DNA from: Clostridia bacterium | Lineage (GTDB): Bacteria > Bacillota > Clostridia > Monoglobales > Monoglobaceae | Reading direction: 5' to 3' | Assembly (NCBI GenBank): GCA_017397725.1 | Contig: JAFQIA010000008.1 | Coordinates: 1 to 64,000, forward strand | Length of the DNA: 64,000 nucleotides | In this document: positions 16,094 to 26,105 of the stretch, one piece after another | Layout of the letters: each line of letters begins with the position of its first letter | Position numbering within the stretch: position 1 is the stretch's first letter | Made by a program: the position numbers and the translations under genes | The notes under the pieces: model-generated | The model's database searches: none | What the model saw: the letters and a program-made list of their open reading frames with translations, nothing else | Told to the model about the DNA's origin: nothing

Positions 16094-18976
16094 ATGAAAA
16101 CAAATGTCAAAAAATTATTTTCGATGCTGCTTGCAATGGCAATGATTCTTGGCACCATGTCCTCGGTAAGCATTTTCGCTGAGGAAAACCAGATCGAAGG
16201 TCTCTATGTAGAGGCTACAGGTTCCAGCACGGTGACTTATTCCAATGCAAAAGCTTATAGCGGCAGCCGCTCTATCGTCGTCGACGCAAAGGGCAACTAT
16301 GTTGGTTTGGGCGATCCGGTAGCGGATTTCCAGATGGACCCTTCCAAAGCTTACGGTCTGGAATTCTATATCTATGTAGATTCCTGGACCTCCGGCAAAA
16401 TTGAGCTGAAACCTACCGGCAATGATAACAACACCTATCCCACTGTGTATAGTGCGGCGTTGGAGCACGGCGGTGCAGGTCTTTACCTCAACGGAACCAA
16501 CAAGGCGCGTTGGGGATTGGAAAAAATAGAATCCGGTGAAAAAGCCGGTTGGTACAGAGTATGGAACACCACCGCCATCAACAGCGAAGACCATGATTTC
16601 AGCGATGTTGCAGGCTTCGGAAAAGGCCGTATGTGGTATTTTGATGGTACCATGAAGGTTTATCTTGACAATATCAAAGTTTTTGACTGGACCGGCTATA
16701 CCACAAGCCAGAACAGCGGTACCAGAGGCGAAAATCCTATCTTCACTCAGGATTTTGAGAAGAGTATCGTTGTTCCCACCCTCCCCAATGCAGAAGATTT
16801 GGATACCGAAGATATTGGATTGACTCTTGCAAACGGAGCTGGTTATACCAATACCGGTGCAGTTTATGGTATCACCGATGCGATTGCATATACCGGTGAA
16901 AAATCTCTTTATGTGGATTCTACCAACGGAAAGATTGGTCTGGGTAGCTGTGAGGATGACTTTGGTATGGTAAAAGGCACTGCTTACGGTATTAAATTCT
17001 CCATCTATGTGGCAGAAAACAGTTCCGGACTCCTACAACTTAGACCGCAAAACAGCCAAAACCAAACTTATCGTGCAATGTATTATACCGAGATTGCGGG
17101 CACATCTGCAAATGGTTTGAGTGTGACCGGTGCTTGTAAGGACAGATGGACCGTCACCGAGGGTACCGGTGCTCAGGCGGGCTGGTACAGATTTGAATCC
17201 CTCTACCCGATTTATGTTGAGAACACCAGTATTGCAGACTTTATGCCTGGCCTAATGTTCAATTTTGAAGGCAAGTTCAAGGCGTTCCTGGATGATATTG
17301 AAATCTATAACTGGACCAAAGCACCGGCTACGGGAGATGGTTTTGCCAACGGTATGGGCGAGACTTTGATTGGTAGCAGAGATTTTGAAACAACTTTTGT
17401 TGCTCCTACCATTCCCGATGCAGAAGATTTGGATGTGAACAGTGTTGGGATGACTCTTGCAAGTGGTGAAGGCTATACCAATTCCGGTGCTATTTACGGT
17501 GTGACCGATGCGGCGGCTTATACCGGTGAAAAATCTCTTTATATTGATTCCACCAGCGGAAAGATTGGTGTAGGTAGCTGCGCAGACGATTTTGGTATGG
17601 AAAAAGGCGTTGCTTACGGCATGAAGTTCTCTATCTATATTGCAGAAAACAGTGAGGGACTTCTGCAGGTTAGACCACAAAACAACCAAAACCAAACTTA
17701 TCGTTCAATGTATTATACCGAGATTGCGGGCACATCCGAAGATGGTTTGAGCGTGACCGGCACTTGTGCAAACAGATGGACCATCACCGAGGGCACCGGT
17801 GAGCAGACAGGCTGGTACAGATTTGAATCGCTCTATCCGATTTTTGTCGAGAACACTGACATTGCTGCGTTTACGCCCGGTTTGATGTTCAACTTTGAAG
17901 GCAAGTTCAAGGCGTTCCTGGATGATATTGAAATTTACAACTGGACCAAAGCACCGGCTACCGGAGACGGTTTTGCCAACGGTATGGGCGATACCCTGAT
18001 TGGAAGCAGAGATTTTGAAACTGTCATTGTGGAAGTGGAAAAACCCACCATTCCGGATGCAAGCACTTTGGATCTTGATAATGTGAATCTGAAGCTTAAC
18101 CCTGACTATTCCGGCTCCAAGGCAGTTTACGGTATTACCGATACATTTTCCTTCAAGGGTGAGAATTCCCTCTATGTGGATTCCACCGCAGGTTCTATCG
18201 GTCTGGGTAGCTGTGCAGACGACTTTGGTATGGTAGTGGGTACGCCCTATGGTATGAAGTTCTCTATCTATATTGTAGAGAATAGCGAGGGCAAGCTCCA
18301 GATTAAGCCTCAGAATAGTGCAAACCAGACCTACAAGGGCAACCACATCATTGATATAACAGGTACATCCGAAACAAGCTTGACAGTTGCTGGTTACTGC
18401 AGCGACAGATGGACGGTAACGCCGGCGGCAGGTGCAAAAAAAGGTTGGTATACCTTTGAAACCAGATATCCGGTATTTGCCGAACCCAACAATGAGAGTG
18501 CAGGCTTTTTGGTAGGACAGATGTTCAACTTTGAAGGAAAGTTCAAAGCGTTCATCGATGATGTAGAAATCTACAACTGGGAAAAAGAAATTGCTACTGG
18601 CGATGCAATGAAGGACGGTATGGGTTCTACCTTGCTGAGTTCCAAAAACTTTGAATATTCCAAGGGCTTTGTCGGAAAATTCGTGAAGTCTGTGGCGGGC
18701 AACAATGTAACCGTTAGTGTTGATATCAGAAACTGTGATAAGGACAACTACACTGCACAGCTGATTCTGGGCGTATACAGCGGTAACAGACTGGACGGAG
18801 AGCCTGTTATGACTGCGGTTACCGATATTGCAAAGGTAGCCGAAGGCGGTGCAGTTACTACCTTATCCGAAACCATCACGGTACCTCAGGGCAAGACCTT
18901 GAAAATCTTCCTGTGGGATAGCATTGACGGAATGAGACCGATTAAGAGAAGCGAAACCTTTACGATAGGACAATAA
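16094..18976 (+). CDS. Secreted multi-module protein with four tandem carbohydrate-binding-like repeats
   Basis: 960 residues. Signal peptide at 1-29 (cut near IFAEE). Four beta-sandwich-like modules of about 208-212 residues follow. Each has a YTGEKSLYVDS-type strand, a GSC.DDFGM turn, a GWYRFES strand and a closing FEGKFKAFLDDIEIYNW strand, a layout reminiscent of CBM4/9/22-like sandwiches. The first module is the most divergent, the middle two nearly identical. The last 100 residues form a different C-terminal domain (VTVSVDIRN, ending LKIFLWDSIDGMRPI) also seen in clostridial secreted lyases. No catalytic motif, so a polysaccharide-binding protein is the best guess. It lies between the SLH pair and the two GH-A enzymes. 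Confidence 0.8.
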   Translation: MKTNVKKLFSMLLAMAMILGTMSSVSIFAEENQIEGLYVEATGSSTVTYSNAKAYSGSRSIVVDAKGNYVGLGDPVADFQMDPSKAYGLEFYIYVDSWTSGKIELKPTGNDNNTYPTVYSAALEHGGAGLYLNGTNKARWGLEKIESGEKAGWYRVWNTTAINSEDHDFSDVAGFGKGRMWYFDGTMKVYLDNIKVFDWTGYTTSQNSGTRGENPIFTQDFEKSIVVPTLPNAEDLDTEDIGLTLANGAGYTNTGAVYGITDAIAYTGEKSLYVDSTNGKIGLGSCEDDFGMVKGTAYGIKFSIYVAENSSGLLQLRPQNSQNQTYRAMYYTEIAGTSANGLSVTGACKDRWTVTEGTGAQAGWYRFESLYPIYVENTSIADFMPGLMFNFEGKFKAFLDDIEIYNWTKAPATGDGFANGMGETLIGSRDFETTFVAPTIPDAEDLDVNSVGMTLASGEGYTNSGAIYGVTDAAAYTGEKSLYIDSTSGKIGVGSCADDFGMEKGVAYGMKFSIYIAENSEGLLQVRPQNNQNQTYRSMYYTEIAGTSEDGLSVTGTCANRWTITEGTGEQTGWYRFESLYPIFVENTDIAAFTPGLMFNFEGKFKAFLDDIEIYNWTKAPATGDGFANGMGDTLIGSRDFETVIVEVEKPTIPDASTLDLDNVNLKLNPDYSGSKAVYGITDTFSFKGENSLYVDSTAGSIGLGSCADDFGMVVGTPYGMKFSIYIVENSEGKLQIKPQNSANQTYKGNHIIDITGTSETSLTVAGYCSDRWTVTPAAGAKKGWYTFETRYPVFAEPNNESAGFLVGQMFNFEGKFKAFIDDVEIYNWEKEIATGDAMKDGMGSTLLSSKNFEYSKGFVGKFVKSVAGNNVTVSVDIRNCDKDNYTAQLILGVYSGNRLDGEPVMTAVTDIAKVAEGGAVTTLSETITVPQGKTLKIFLWDSIDGMRPIKRSETFTIGQ
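16200..18655 (+). repeat. Four tandem in-frame coding repeats, period 624-636 bp
   Basis: Equivalent points fall at 16646, 17270, 17900 and 18536 (the codon pair before the last strand of each module), giving periods of 624, 630 and 636 bp. Copies 2 and 3 are nearly the same over long stretches, for example GGCAAGTTCAAGGCGTTCCT in both, so the array has expanded or been homogenised recently, while copies 1 and 4 have drifted. Confidence 0.85.
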
Positions 18977-18978
18977 TT

Positions 18979-21879
18979 ATGAAAAATAAAATCATCAGTA
19001 TTCTGCTTGTGATTGCAACGATTTTTACCATCTGCCCCGTCTGCTTTGCGGACGGGAGCGGATGCTTTGTCACAAGCGGCATGGAAAGCAAAGGCAGTGT
19101 TGCTTTGAATGAACCCATATGCGCCAATGGGACCATTGTGTTTGGCGGAGTTCACGCAAGAGGTAAGGAGCAGCTTTTGACCTTAAAAATTTTGGATAAA
19201 ACCGGAAAGATTTATGCGCTTGCAGAGGTGGAAAGTGTACAAGACGGCAGATTCCATTTTGACCTTGAACTCAATGCAGACGCCAGCGGAAAAGAGCTTG
19301 TTGCCTATATTGACGGCGATGATGCAGGAGTGCAGTCGAGCGTGAACTTTGTTTATGATTGTCAATGTGGTGCAAGCAGAGAAACCCTCAAACAGGATGT
19401 GAGCGTGATTGAGGGACTTATTGCTTCGTGCGAAGCAGAAAATATTTCGGTGGAATACGAAAAGGTGAACCTTGGAGTAATTAAGAAATTCGATGAATTT
19501 CTTGACGGCTATATTACCCGAGGGTTGATTGCAGAATACAGCCACAATCTTGGCGTGATTGTAAAGCTTGCGCGTGAGACCAAGGAAACCCTGCAAGCAT
19601 ACCTTGACGGTGCCAAAACCGCAAAGGTTGCACCGGTATATCAAAGCTCTTATCTCACCCAAGACGGAAAGAGTTTGATTGCAACCATGAGCCTGAACGG
19701 AGAACTGGTTCAGCAACCGGTATTCCTGAATGGTTACGGGCATTGGCTGGATGCGATTTCTGACTATGGAGTATTCCCTGAACTGGGCATAAACTTTACC
19801 CATTTCGAGGTAGGCCCCAACAGCATCCTGAAACCGGGAACCGGAGGAAGAAAGTATGACATTGATACCGATTCGGTAAATTGGATTAAGAGCGTATTCA
19901 AAAAAGCAGAGGACAACAATATTTCCATAATGTTTATGACCTCCATGCATTATTTCCCCCAGTTTATCTATGACAATTATCCGGAGATCAACAACAGCGG
20001 AAACGGGACGTTCCCCAACTTTATGCCCTATAATCCTACTCATCCTGAGGTACAGGAGGCTTTGGCGACATTCTTGAATGCCATTATTCCGGAAATCAAG
20101 GATTACAAGTCTTTCCACAGCATTTGTCTGGCAAACGAGCCCTTGTTTATCTCCCACGAGTATCCGGACTATTACCTGCCGGCTTACAGAAGTTTCCTCA
20201 AGGAAAAGTATAACAACGACATATCTGCCCTCAGAGATGCGTACGGGATTCTTTTCCTGACTACAACCTTTGACAGTATCACCATGCCGGAGAGAATTAG
20301 CAATAGTGCGCATTATAACGACTGGAGAGAATTCAACGATTCCATTCTGACCCAATGGTTTACTGCGCTGAAGAATGTGGTGAAAAAGATCGATGAATCC
20401 ATTCCGGTGCAGACCAAGGTTTCGGCATATATTTCCAGTGTAGGAAGCGGAAACCGAAGAGTGTTCTGTGGTACCAACTACGAGCAATGGTCACAGATTA
20501 TGGACTTGAACGGCTGTGATGCCTGGGGTATTTATGGTGAAAACAGTTCCAAAATTCAAGGAAAAACTATGTGGTATGACTTTATGACTTCCTTGAAAAA
20601 TGCACCTGTTATCAACAGTGAGGACCATATTTTGGCGGACGCTTATGAATTGACCTATAACGGGGATGAACTAAAGTACAATATGGCGGATATGTGGCAG
20701 GGGGCAATCCATGGCAGAGCCGGTGCAGTTTACTGGCTGTGGGATAAGTCTGCAAGAGCCGCGGAAAATACCGGCTACTATAATGCGAACCTTACCCGCC
20801 GTGCAGACCATGTCGCAGCAATCGGCAAAACCAATCTGGATTTGAACCGCCTTGCCAATGAGGTGACTGCAATCCAGAAAAAAGAGTCAAGGACTGCTGT
20901 GCTTTATTCCAACTATACACAGGTCAGCAAATCCGAAAAGCATCTTGCGGGAATGTATGAGGCTTATCGCTATCTCCAGAATAGCGGTGAAAAGGTTTAT
21001 ATTGTGAATGATACCTATCCTGAAAAGCTGAATGAAAATGAGAATCTGGAGCTTTTGGTTGTGCCTGTTTGCGACTATATGCCGGAAAAGGTATGGGTGG
21101 AGCTGGAAAAATTTGTTGACAGCGGCAAGAAGATTATTTTTGCTGAGAGCAGTAGTACCTATTATAACGAAAACGGTAAGAGTCTTGACAGTACCCGTAA
21201 GAATAAGGTGTTGAATCAGTCGGTGCGAGTTTCCTTTGGAGGCTGGAATTCCATCAATGGTGTATTTTCTCAATGTGGGGACGTTCAGACGGCGATTGCC
21301 AATGTAATTTCCAAGCTTGATAGAATGATTGAAGTTTCCAGCACAAACGGTGAAACAGAGTGGACGGCTGCGAAGTATGGAAACAGTTATGTGCTGAACC
21401 TTTGCAATTTTGGCAGCACTGCAACCACCATTACGGTAACCAACAAGGATGGCGCGTTTGCAGGAAAGCTCTTTGATCTGATTGAAAACCAAGAAATTGT
21501 AAACAACTTCAGCTTGCAGCCTTACGAAACCAAACTGGTGCGTCTGGATAATATCAAGGAAGGAATCAGTTTCTGGAATCAGGACGGAAGCGAAGCCACT
21601 GAGGTAAAGGCAGGAACGATTACTTCCAAGGTCAATACCGTGTTGGAAGCCAACAGCCCGTATAAACACATTGTTGCAGTGTATGGCAAAGACAAGAGCT
21701 TGCAAAGAGTATTCTTTACCAAAGATACCTATGCGGACAAAGATGGAAAGGTTTTCTCGGCATTGGATGTTGAGATTTCGACAACGGAAGCAGACAATTG
21801 TATCATAAAATCCTTCTTGTTTGACAGCTTTGGGAAATTGACACCGCTTACTTCAGCAGAAGTATTGGGTCAAAACTAA
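18979..21879 (+). CDS. Secreted clan GH-A glycoside hydrolase (GH42-like)
   Basis: 966 residues. Signal peptide 1-25 (MKNKIISILLVIATIF, cut near CFADG). A short beta domain (about 30-115) and a helical segment lead into a TIM barrel at about 230-640. The acid/base is Glu387 in LANEP; the nucleophile is probably Glu548 in INSEDH, the equivalent of a GH42-type beta-strand 7 Glu. Residues 650-780 resemble the Rossmann-like trimerisation domain of GH42 beta-galactosidases, and the C-terminal 80 residues end in an IKSFLFDSFGKLTPL domain like that closing the 16094 protein. It starts 2 bp after that gene. Motifs match no single GH family well; beta-galactosidase or related exo-activity is the cautious guess. 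Confidence 0.78.
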   Translation: MKNKIISILLVIATIFTICPVCFADGSGCFVTSGMESKGSVALNEPICANGTIVFGGVHARGKEQLLTLKILDKTGKIYALAEVESVQDGRFHFDLELNADASGKELVAYIDGDDAGVQSSVNFVYDCQCGASRETLKQDVSVIEGLIASCEAENISVEYEKVNLGVIKKFDEFLDGYITRGLIAEYSHNLGVIVKLARETKETLQAYLDGAKTAKVAPVYQSSYLTQDGKSLIATMSLNGELVQQPVFLNGYGHWLDAISDYGVFPELGINFTHFEVGPNSILKPGTGGRKYDIDTDSVNWIKSVFKKAEDNNISIMFMTSMHYFPQFIYDNYPEINNSGNGTFPNFMPYNPTHPEVQEALATFLNAIIPEIKDYKSFHSICLANEPLFISHEYPDYYLPAYRSFLKEKYNNDISALRDAYGILFLTTTFDSITMPERISNSAHYNDWREFNDSILTQWFTALKNVVKKIDESIPVQTKVSAYISSVGSGNRRVFCGTNYEQWSQIMDLNGCDAWGIYGENSSKIQGKTMWYDFMTSLKNAPVINSEDHILADAYELTYNGDELKYNMADMWQGAIHGRAGAVYWLWDKSARAAENTGYYNANLTRRADHVAAIGKTNLDLNRLANEVTAIQKKESRTAVLYSNYTQVSKSEKHLAGMYEAYRYLQNSGEKVYIVNDTYPEKLNENENLELLVVPVCDYMPEKVWVELEKFVDSGKKIIFAESSSTYYNENGKSLDSTRKNKVLNQSVRVSFGGWNSINGVFSQCGDVQTAIANVISKLDRMIEVSSTNGETEWTAAKYGNSYVLNLCNFGSTATTITVTNKDGAFAGKLFDLIENQEIVNNFSLQPYETKLVRLDNIKEGISFWNQDGSEATEVKAGTITSKVNTVLEANSPYKHIVAVYGKDKSLQRVFFTKDTYADKDGKVFSALDVEISTTEADNCIIKSFLFDSFGKLTPLTSAEVLGQN

Positions 21880-21924
21880 AGGTATCAAAAAGGGTGAAAT
21901 TGAAAGACAGAGAGGAAGGTTCGG

Positions 21925-24900
21925 ATGAAAAAGAGAATGAACCGCATATTTGCAATGGTACTGGCGGCAAGTGCTTTATTTACCGTTGTTCCGGCAATGG
22001 GTGTGGGTGCCGCAACCAATACTGTCCCTGCGGGATGGTCATTCGGAATGTCGGCAAACACCGTTGGCGGAGTTACTGTTGACACCACAGAAAAGTATGG
22101 CGGCGAGGCTTCCATGAAGCTTTGGAACCATACCCGTCGCACCAAGGAAGAGTATGTCAGAATCAGCTATGACATTCCGGTTGAGCCGGGACATGCGTAC
22201 AAGTACGGATTTATGGCAAAGGTGGAAAACGGCAACGGCAATATTTATTGCCAGATGAACTGGGACCGTTCGGCACTTACCAATTTGGTGCCCACGGGCA
22301 AGACTGCGGATTGGAGATCCTTTGAGTTTGTGTATAACAATGGCGCAGAAACCTCTGCTGCAATCCGGTTTTGTATGGAGAACTATACCGACGGTCTTTG
22401 GATCGATGATATGTACTTCTATGATATGAGCCTGCCCCAGACACCGGAGAATAACCTGATTAAAAATCCTTCTTTTGAGGGAATTGCGACGCAAGCTGCA
22501 AGCGGAGAGGCAAGTCAGGACATTGTTCCCGTTCACAAAAAGAAGGATATTGTCATTGACGGAAGCCTTGATGAGTGGAAGGACGTTACAGCAAGAACGC
22601 TGGATATTTATACCGATTTTACCAAAGAAGCGCAGAGCATTGCGGGTGAAATCCGTTATGCTTATGATGATGACAACTTCTATTTCTTGCTGGATGTGGA
22701 AGATGATGCACATATGCCGATTTCTGCAGGAAGCTACTGGAACGGTGACGGTTTGCAGTTCACCATCTGCGGTACCGATGAAACCTTTGGCATTTCCTAT
22801 GGTGTTGTCTATGATGAGAAGAGCAATTTAACCGTTGAGTTTGGCGACACCGCGATTATCACCAGCACCACCAGAAAAGGAAATCATACGGTTTATGAGG
22901 TTGCCATTCCTTGGTCGGCGTATTTTGGGGAAATCCCTCCAGTGGTACTTTTCTGTGCCATTGCCAACGACAATGATGACGACGGCAAAGGCAGAAAGGG
23001 CTGTATCGATGTTGCCCCCGGTATTTCTATGTATAAGGGCAGTCAGGCGTTCCCCAAGATGATGTTGCTTAAGGATGAAGACGAGTTTGCAACCTTCTTC
23101 CAAGGGGACAAGGATATTTCCACCGGTGGCATAGCGAATTACACGGTGGATTTGTTTAATCAGACCGAAAGGGAGAAAACATTCACCATTTCCAGCGAAA
23201 AAGCAGGCGTCAAGGAAAAGGTAACCATCCAGGGCGGTCAGTCGGGAAGCTTCCACTTTTCTGCGGAGCTGACAGGCTATGGCGAAACCGAGGTGGATGT
23301 TTCGGTGACCGACGGCAAGGTCACGGTCAGCGATACGATGATTACCAATGTATGTGCCGATGAGGCAATCACGGTTGCAGTCATCGCACAGCAGAAGAAA
23401 CAGTTTAATGAGCTTACCGCACTGATTGGGGAGTGTATCGAAAAGGGAATCCCCATTGAATATCAAAAGGTAAAATACTATACCATTGAATTGTTCATTC
23501 AGTATCTGGAAGAGGATTTGGCGGATAAGGACTTGACTCGTATTGCACATCAGGATAAAGTTTTGACTCGTCTTTACAATGAGGCAAAAGCGGAGCTGGA
23601 AGGACTGCTTGCAGGTACGATTCAGCCGGTGTCGGTGCCCAGATATGTGACATCTCCCATTGAGGTGGTAGACAATCATTTTGTTGCCACCACCCAAAGA
23701 GAGGACGGAACCAAGGAAGAGCGTCCGGTATTCTTTGTAGGTGCAGGTCACTGGGAGCCCTCCAGACAGGCAGATGTGATTGAAACCCTTTCCAAGGTTG
23801 GGTTCAACTGCTCCCATCCGGAGCTGGGTCCTTGGGATATTATGACCGAGGCAATTCCTGTGAAAAACTGGAGCCTGAGAGGTGTTGGAAATTATGAGGT
23901 TGAGGTTTCTGCCTCCGATGAGGTGAGAAACGGACAATCTGCGTTGAAAATCGTATCAACTGCACCTTACCGCAGCAACAATTATAAGTATTTGATACAG
24001 ACGGTGGATGCAAAGCCCAATACTACTTATGAGTATGGTATTTCAGTGAAAGGAAGCAATGTTCTGGGGGCATTCTATATTCTTACCACCAATGGTTTGA
24101 CCGGTGTGGGTAACCGAGCAATGCGCCAGAGCTTGAACGGCACTTTTGATTGGCGAGATGACAAGCTTTCTTATACCACAGGACCGGAGGAAAAGACCTT
24201 GAGCTTTATTATCCTTGTGGAGGATAAGGCGGGCGCCATCATTGTAGATGATGCGTTTATCCGTCAGGCAGGAACCGACCAGAATCTTCTCTTAAATGGT
24301 AATTTTGAGGGCAGATATCCTGAAGGCCAATACTATGCGATTGATGAACGAACAGTGAAAAAGTTTGAAGAAACGTTTGATAATCTGGCGAAGTTCAACC
24401 TATCGGGACAGTTTGGTGCATCTCCACACTATGTGCCTTCCTTTGTTTTAAGGGATTATCCGGAAATCAATCTTCCCGAACAATGGGGCAACTTTAACCA
24501 TCAGGACCCCAACCATCCTAAGCTTCTGGAGATGTATGAAATATTCTATAAGAGTCTGATTCCCAGAATCAAGGATAAGGAATCCTTTGACGGGGTTATT
24601 CTTGCCAACGAACCCCAGTACAACTCCATGCTGGACAGTTGGGCGTTTATGGACGATTACCGTGCGGCAATGAAGGAAAAATACAAGAACATTCAGGCAC
24701 TCAACCAGAGATGGGGAACGGCATACAAGTCTTTTGACGAAGTGGAAATGCCAAATGGCATTGAGGCAACGCCGAGATACTATGATTGGAAAGAATATAA
24801 CGATACCATTCTTCCTGAGTGGATTGGCAATGTCAGTGACTACATCAAGGCGATTGACCCCGATGTGTTTACTCATGTCAAGGTGATGGATACTTTTAAG

Positions 24901-26007
24901 ACTGGTGTGAATTTCCGTATCAGCTCCAGCGATAATTATGAAATACTCAAGGATGTTACCGATATTAACGGCTGCGATGCATGGTCGATGATTGCCACGG
25001 ATGATTCCAGATGGAAGAATATCTTCTATGACTTCCTTACCTCTGTAAAGAACGCGCCTATCTACAACACCGAGGACCATATTATTGTAGATGCCCGTAC
25101 GCTTACCTATGATGATAACGAAGTTCTTTACAACATTGCAGACATCTGGAACGGTGCGGTGCACGGCAGAGGCGGTTCGGTACTTTGGTTGTGGGACAGA
25201 TATTCCAGATCTAAGAACGGGACCATTTACTTCAACTCCTTGCTTACAGCAAGACCGGATTCGGTTGCAACCTTGGGTAAGACAACCCTTGACCTTAACA
25301 GACTTGCCAAGGAAGTGGTAGCACTTCAAGATGCAAAGAGTGAGATTGCAGTTCTCTATTCGGATACCAGTGTTCCGTACAACGATGAGATGCTGGATAT
25401 TATACGTTCTGTTTCGGCATCCTTGGGAGAAAATGGTCAAAAAACGCGGTTTGTGGTTGAGAGCCAGCTGGGAACCATGATGGACTACAAAGCGATCATT
25501 ATCCCCGGAAGTGTGAGTGTAAGAAAGGATACCCTTGAACAACTGAATCGGTTTGTTCAGCAGGGGGGGGAACTTATCATTCTGGGCGACAAAGCGCTAA
25601 GTCTCAATGAATATGGCGACAAGCACAGCGAAAGGCTTGTTTCTGCTGTCAAGAGCAAGGCGGTTTGCCTGACCTATGAAGATGCGGGAACCACCATTGC
25701 CGGTGTGAGCAAACAGACAATTAAGAAGGCGATTACTACTTTGGTTCAGGAGCTTAAACTTGATACCGTAGTTGTAAAAGATAAAGCAACAGGAGAGACT
25801 GTGACAGATGCTGACTGGATTACCGCAGAATATGACGGTGCTTATATCATCAATCTTTGCGGATATACCTGGGAGGATAGAGAGGTTGAGGTTTATCTCA
25901 ACGGCCAAAAGGTAACTGCCTCTGAGGATTTGATTAACTTTGGGAAGTATGGTGAAACCATTACCCTTGAAGGACATGTTCCGCTTCTTTTGAGAGTGGA
26001 AAAGTAG
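21925..26007 (+). CDS. Very large secreted multi-domain clan GH-A hydrolase with CBM modules
   Basis: 1360 residues. Signal peptide to about 30 (cut near VGAAT). Residues 30-180 look like a CBM4/9-type sandwich (ending LWIDDMYFYDM). Residues 195-380 resemble a CBM9/DOMON-like domain (VIDGSLDEWKDV, NFYFLLDVEDDAH, VAIPWSAYF). The TIM barrel has acid/base Glu896 in LANEP and probable nucleophile Glu1050 in YNTEDH, matching the 18979 enzyme. Another sandwich of about 140 residues is inserted in the barrel soon after its first strand (between HPELGPWD and VKKFEETF). The tail is a GH42-like Rossmann domain. It is a paralogue of 18979 with extra binding modules, probably acting on polymer while the other takes smaller pieces. 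Confidence 0.8.
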   Translation: MKKRMNRIFAMVLAASALFTVVPAMGVGAATNTVPAGWSFGMSANTVGGVTVDTTEKYGGEASMKLWNHTRRTKEEYVRISYDIPVEPGHAYKYGFMAKVENGNGNIYCQMNWDRSALTNLVPTGKTADWRSFEFVYNNGAETSAAIRFCMENYTDGLWIDDMYFYDMSLPQTPENNLIKNPSFEGIATQAASGEASQDIVPVHKKKDIVIDGSLDEWKDVTARTLDIYTDFTKEAQSIAGEIRYAYDDDNFYFLLDVEDDAHMPISAGSYWNGDGLQFTICGTDETFGISYGVVYDEKSNLTVEFGDTAIITSTTRKGNHTVYEVAIPWSAYFGEIPPVVLFCAIANDNDDDGKGRKGCIDVAPGISMYKGSQAFPKMMLLKDEDEFATFFQGDKDISTGGIANYTVDLFNQTEREKTFTISSEKAGVKEKVTIQGGQSGSFHFSAELTGYGETEVDVSVTDGKVTVSDTMITNVCADEAITVAVIAQQKKQFNELTALIGECIEKGIPIEYQKVKYYTIELFIQYLEEDLADKDLTRIAHQDKVLTRLYNEAKAELEGLLAGTIQPVSVPRYVTSPIEVVDNHFVATTQREDGTKEERPVFFVGAGHWEPSRQADVIETLSKVGFNCSHPELGPWDIMTEAIPVKNWSLRGVGNYEVEVSASDEVRNGQSALKIVSTAPYRSNNYKYLIQTVDAKPNTTYEYGISVKGSNVLGAFYILTTNGLTGVGNRAMRQSLNGTFDWRDDKLSYTTGPEEKTLSFIILVEDKAGAIIVDDAFIRQAGTDQNLLLNGNFEGRYPEGQYYAIDERTVKKFEETFDNLAKFNLSGQFGASPHYVPSFVLRDYPEINLPEQWGNFNHQDPNHPKLLEMYEIFYKSLIPRIKDKESFDGVILANEPQYNSMLDSWAFMDDYRAAMKEKYKNIQALNQRWGTAYKSFDEVEMPNGIEATPRYYDWKEYNDTILPEWIGNVSDYIKAIDPDVFTHVKVMDTFKTGVNFRISSSDNYEILKDVTDINGCDAWSMIATDDSRWKNIFYDFLTSVKNAPIYNTEDHIIVDARTLTYDDNEVLYNIADIWNGAVHGRGGSVLWLWDRYSRSKNGTIYFNSLLTARPDSVATLGKTTLDLNRLAKEVVALQDAKSEIAVLYSDTSVPYNDEMLDIIRSVSASLGENGQKTRFVVESQLGTMMDYKAIIIPGSVSVRKDTLEQLNRFVQQGGELIILGDKALSLNEYGDKHSERLVSAVKSKAVCLTYEDAGTTIAGVSKQTIKKAITTLVQELKLDTVVVKDKATGETVTDADWITAEYDGAYIINLCGYTWEDREVEVYLNGQKVTASEDLINFGKYGETITLEGHVPLLLRVEK

Positions 26008-26021
26008 CATTTGACAGGCGA

Positions 26022-26058
26022 CATCTGCTGAAACGGCAAACTGCCGTTTCAGCAGATG
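26022..26058 (+). promoter_or_regulatory. 17-bp perfect hairpin between hydrolase and GH65 genes
   Basis: CATCTGCTGAAACGGCA and its exact complement are separated by a 3-base AAC loop, with no T tract behind. It sits 14 bp after the GH-A stop and 48 bp before the GH65 start. Without a U run it is more likely an mRNA-stabilising or processing element than a full terminator. Confidence 0.75.
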
Positions 26059-26105
26059 GGAATACAATATTGATTCAGGCAAATTATGATAGAGGGAAAG
26101 AAAAT

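Noticed and set aside
19183-20487. 434-codon open frame opposite the GH-A gene
   Set aside because: No start signal or recognisable fold; the plus-strand gene has signal peptide and catalytic motifs.
22828-23937. 369-codon open frame opposite the 1360-residue hydrolase
   Set aside because: Same reasoning; shadow frame in a gene with strong codon bias.
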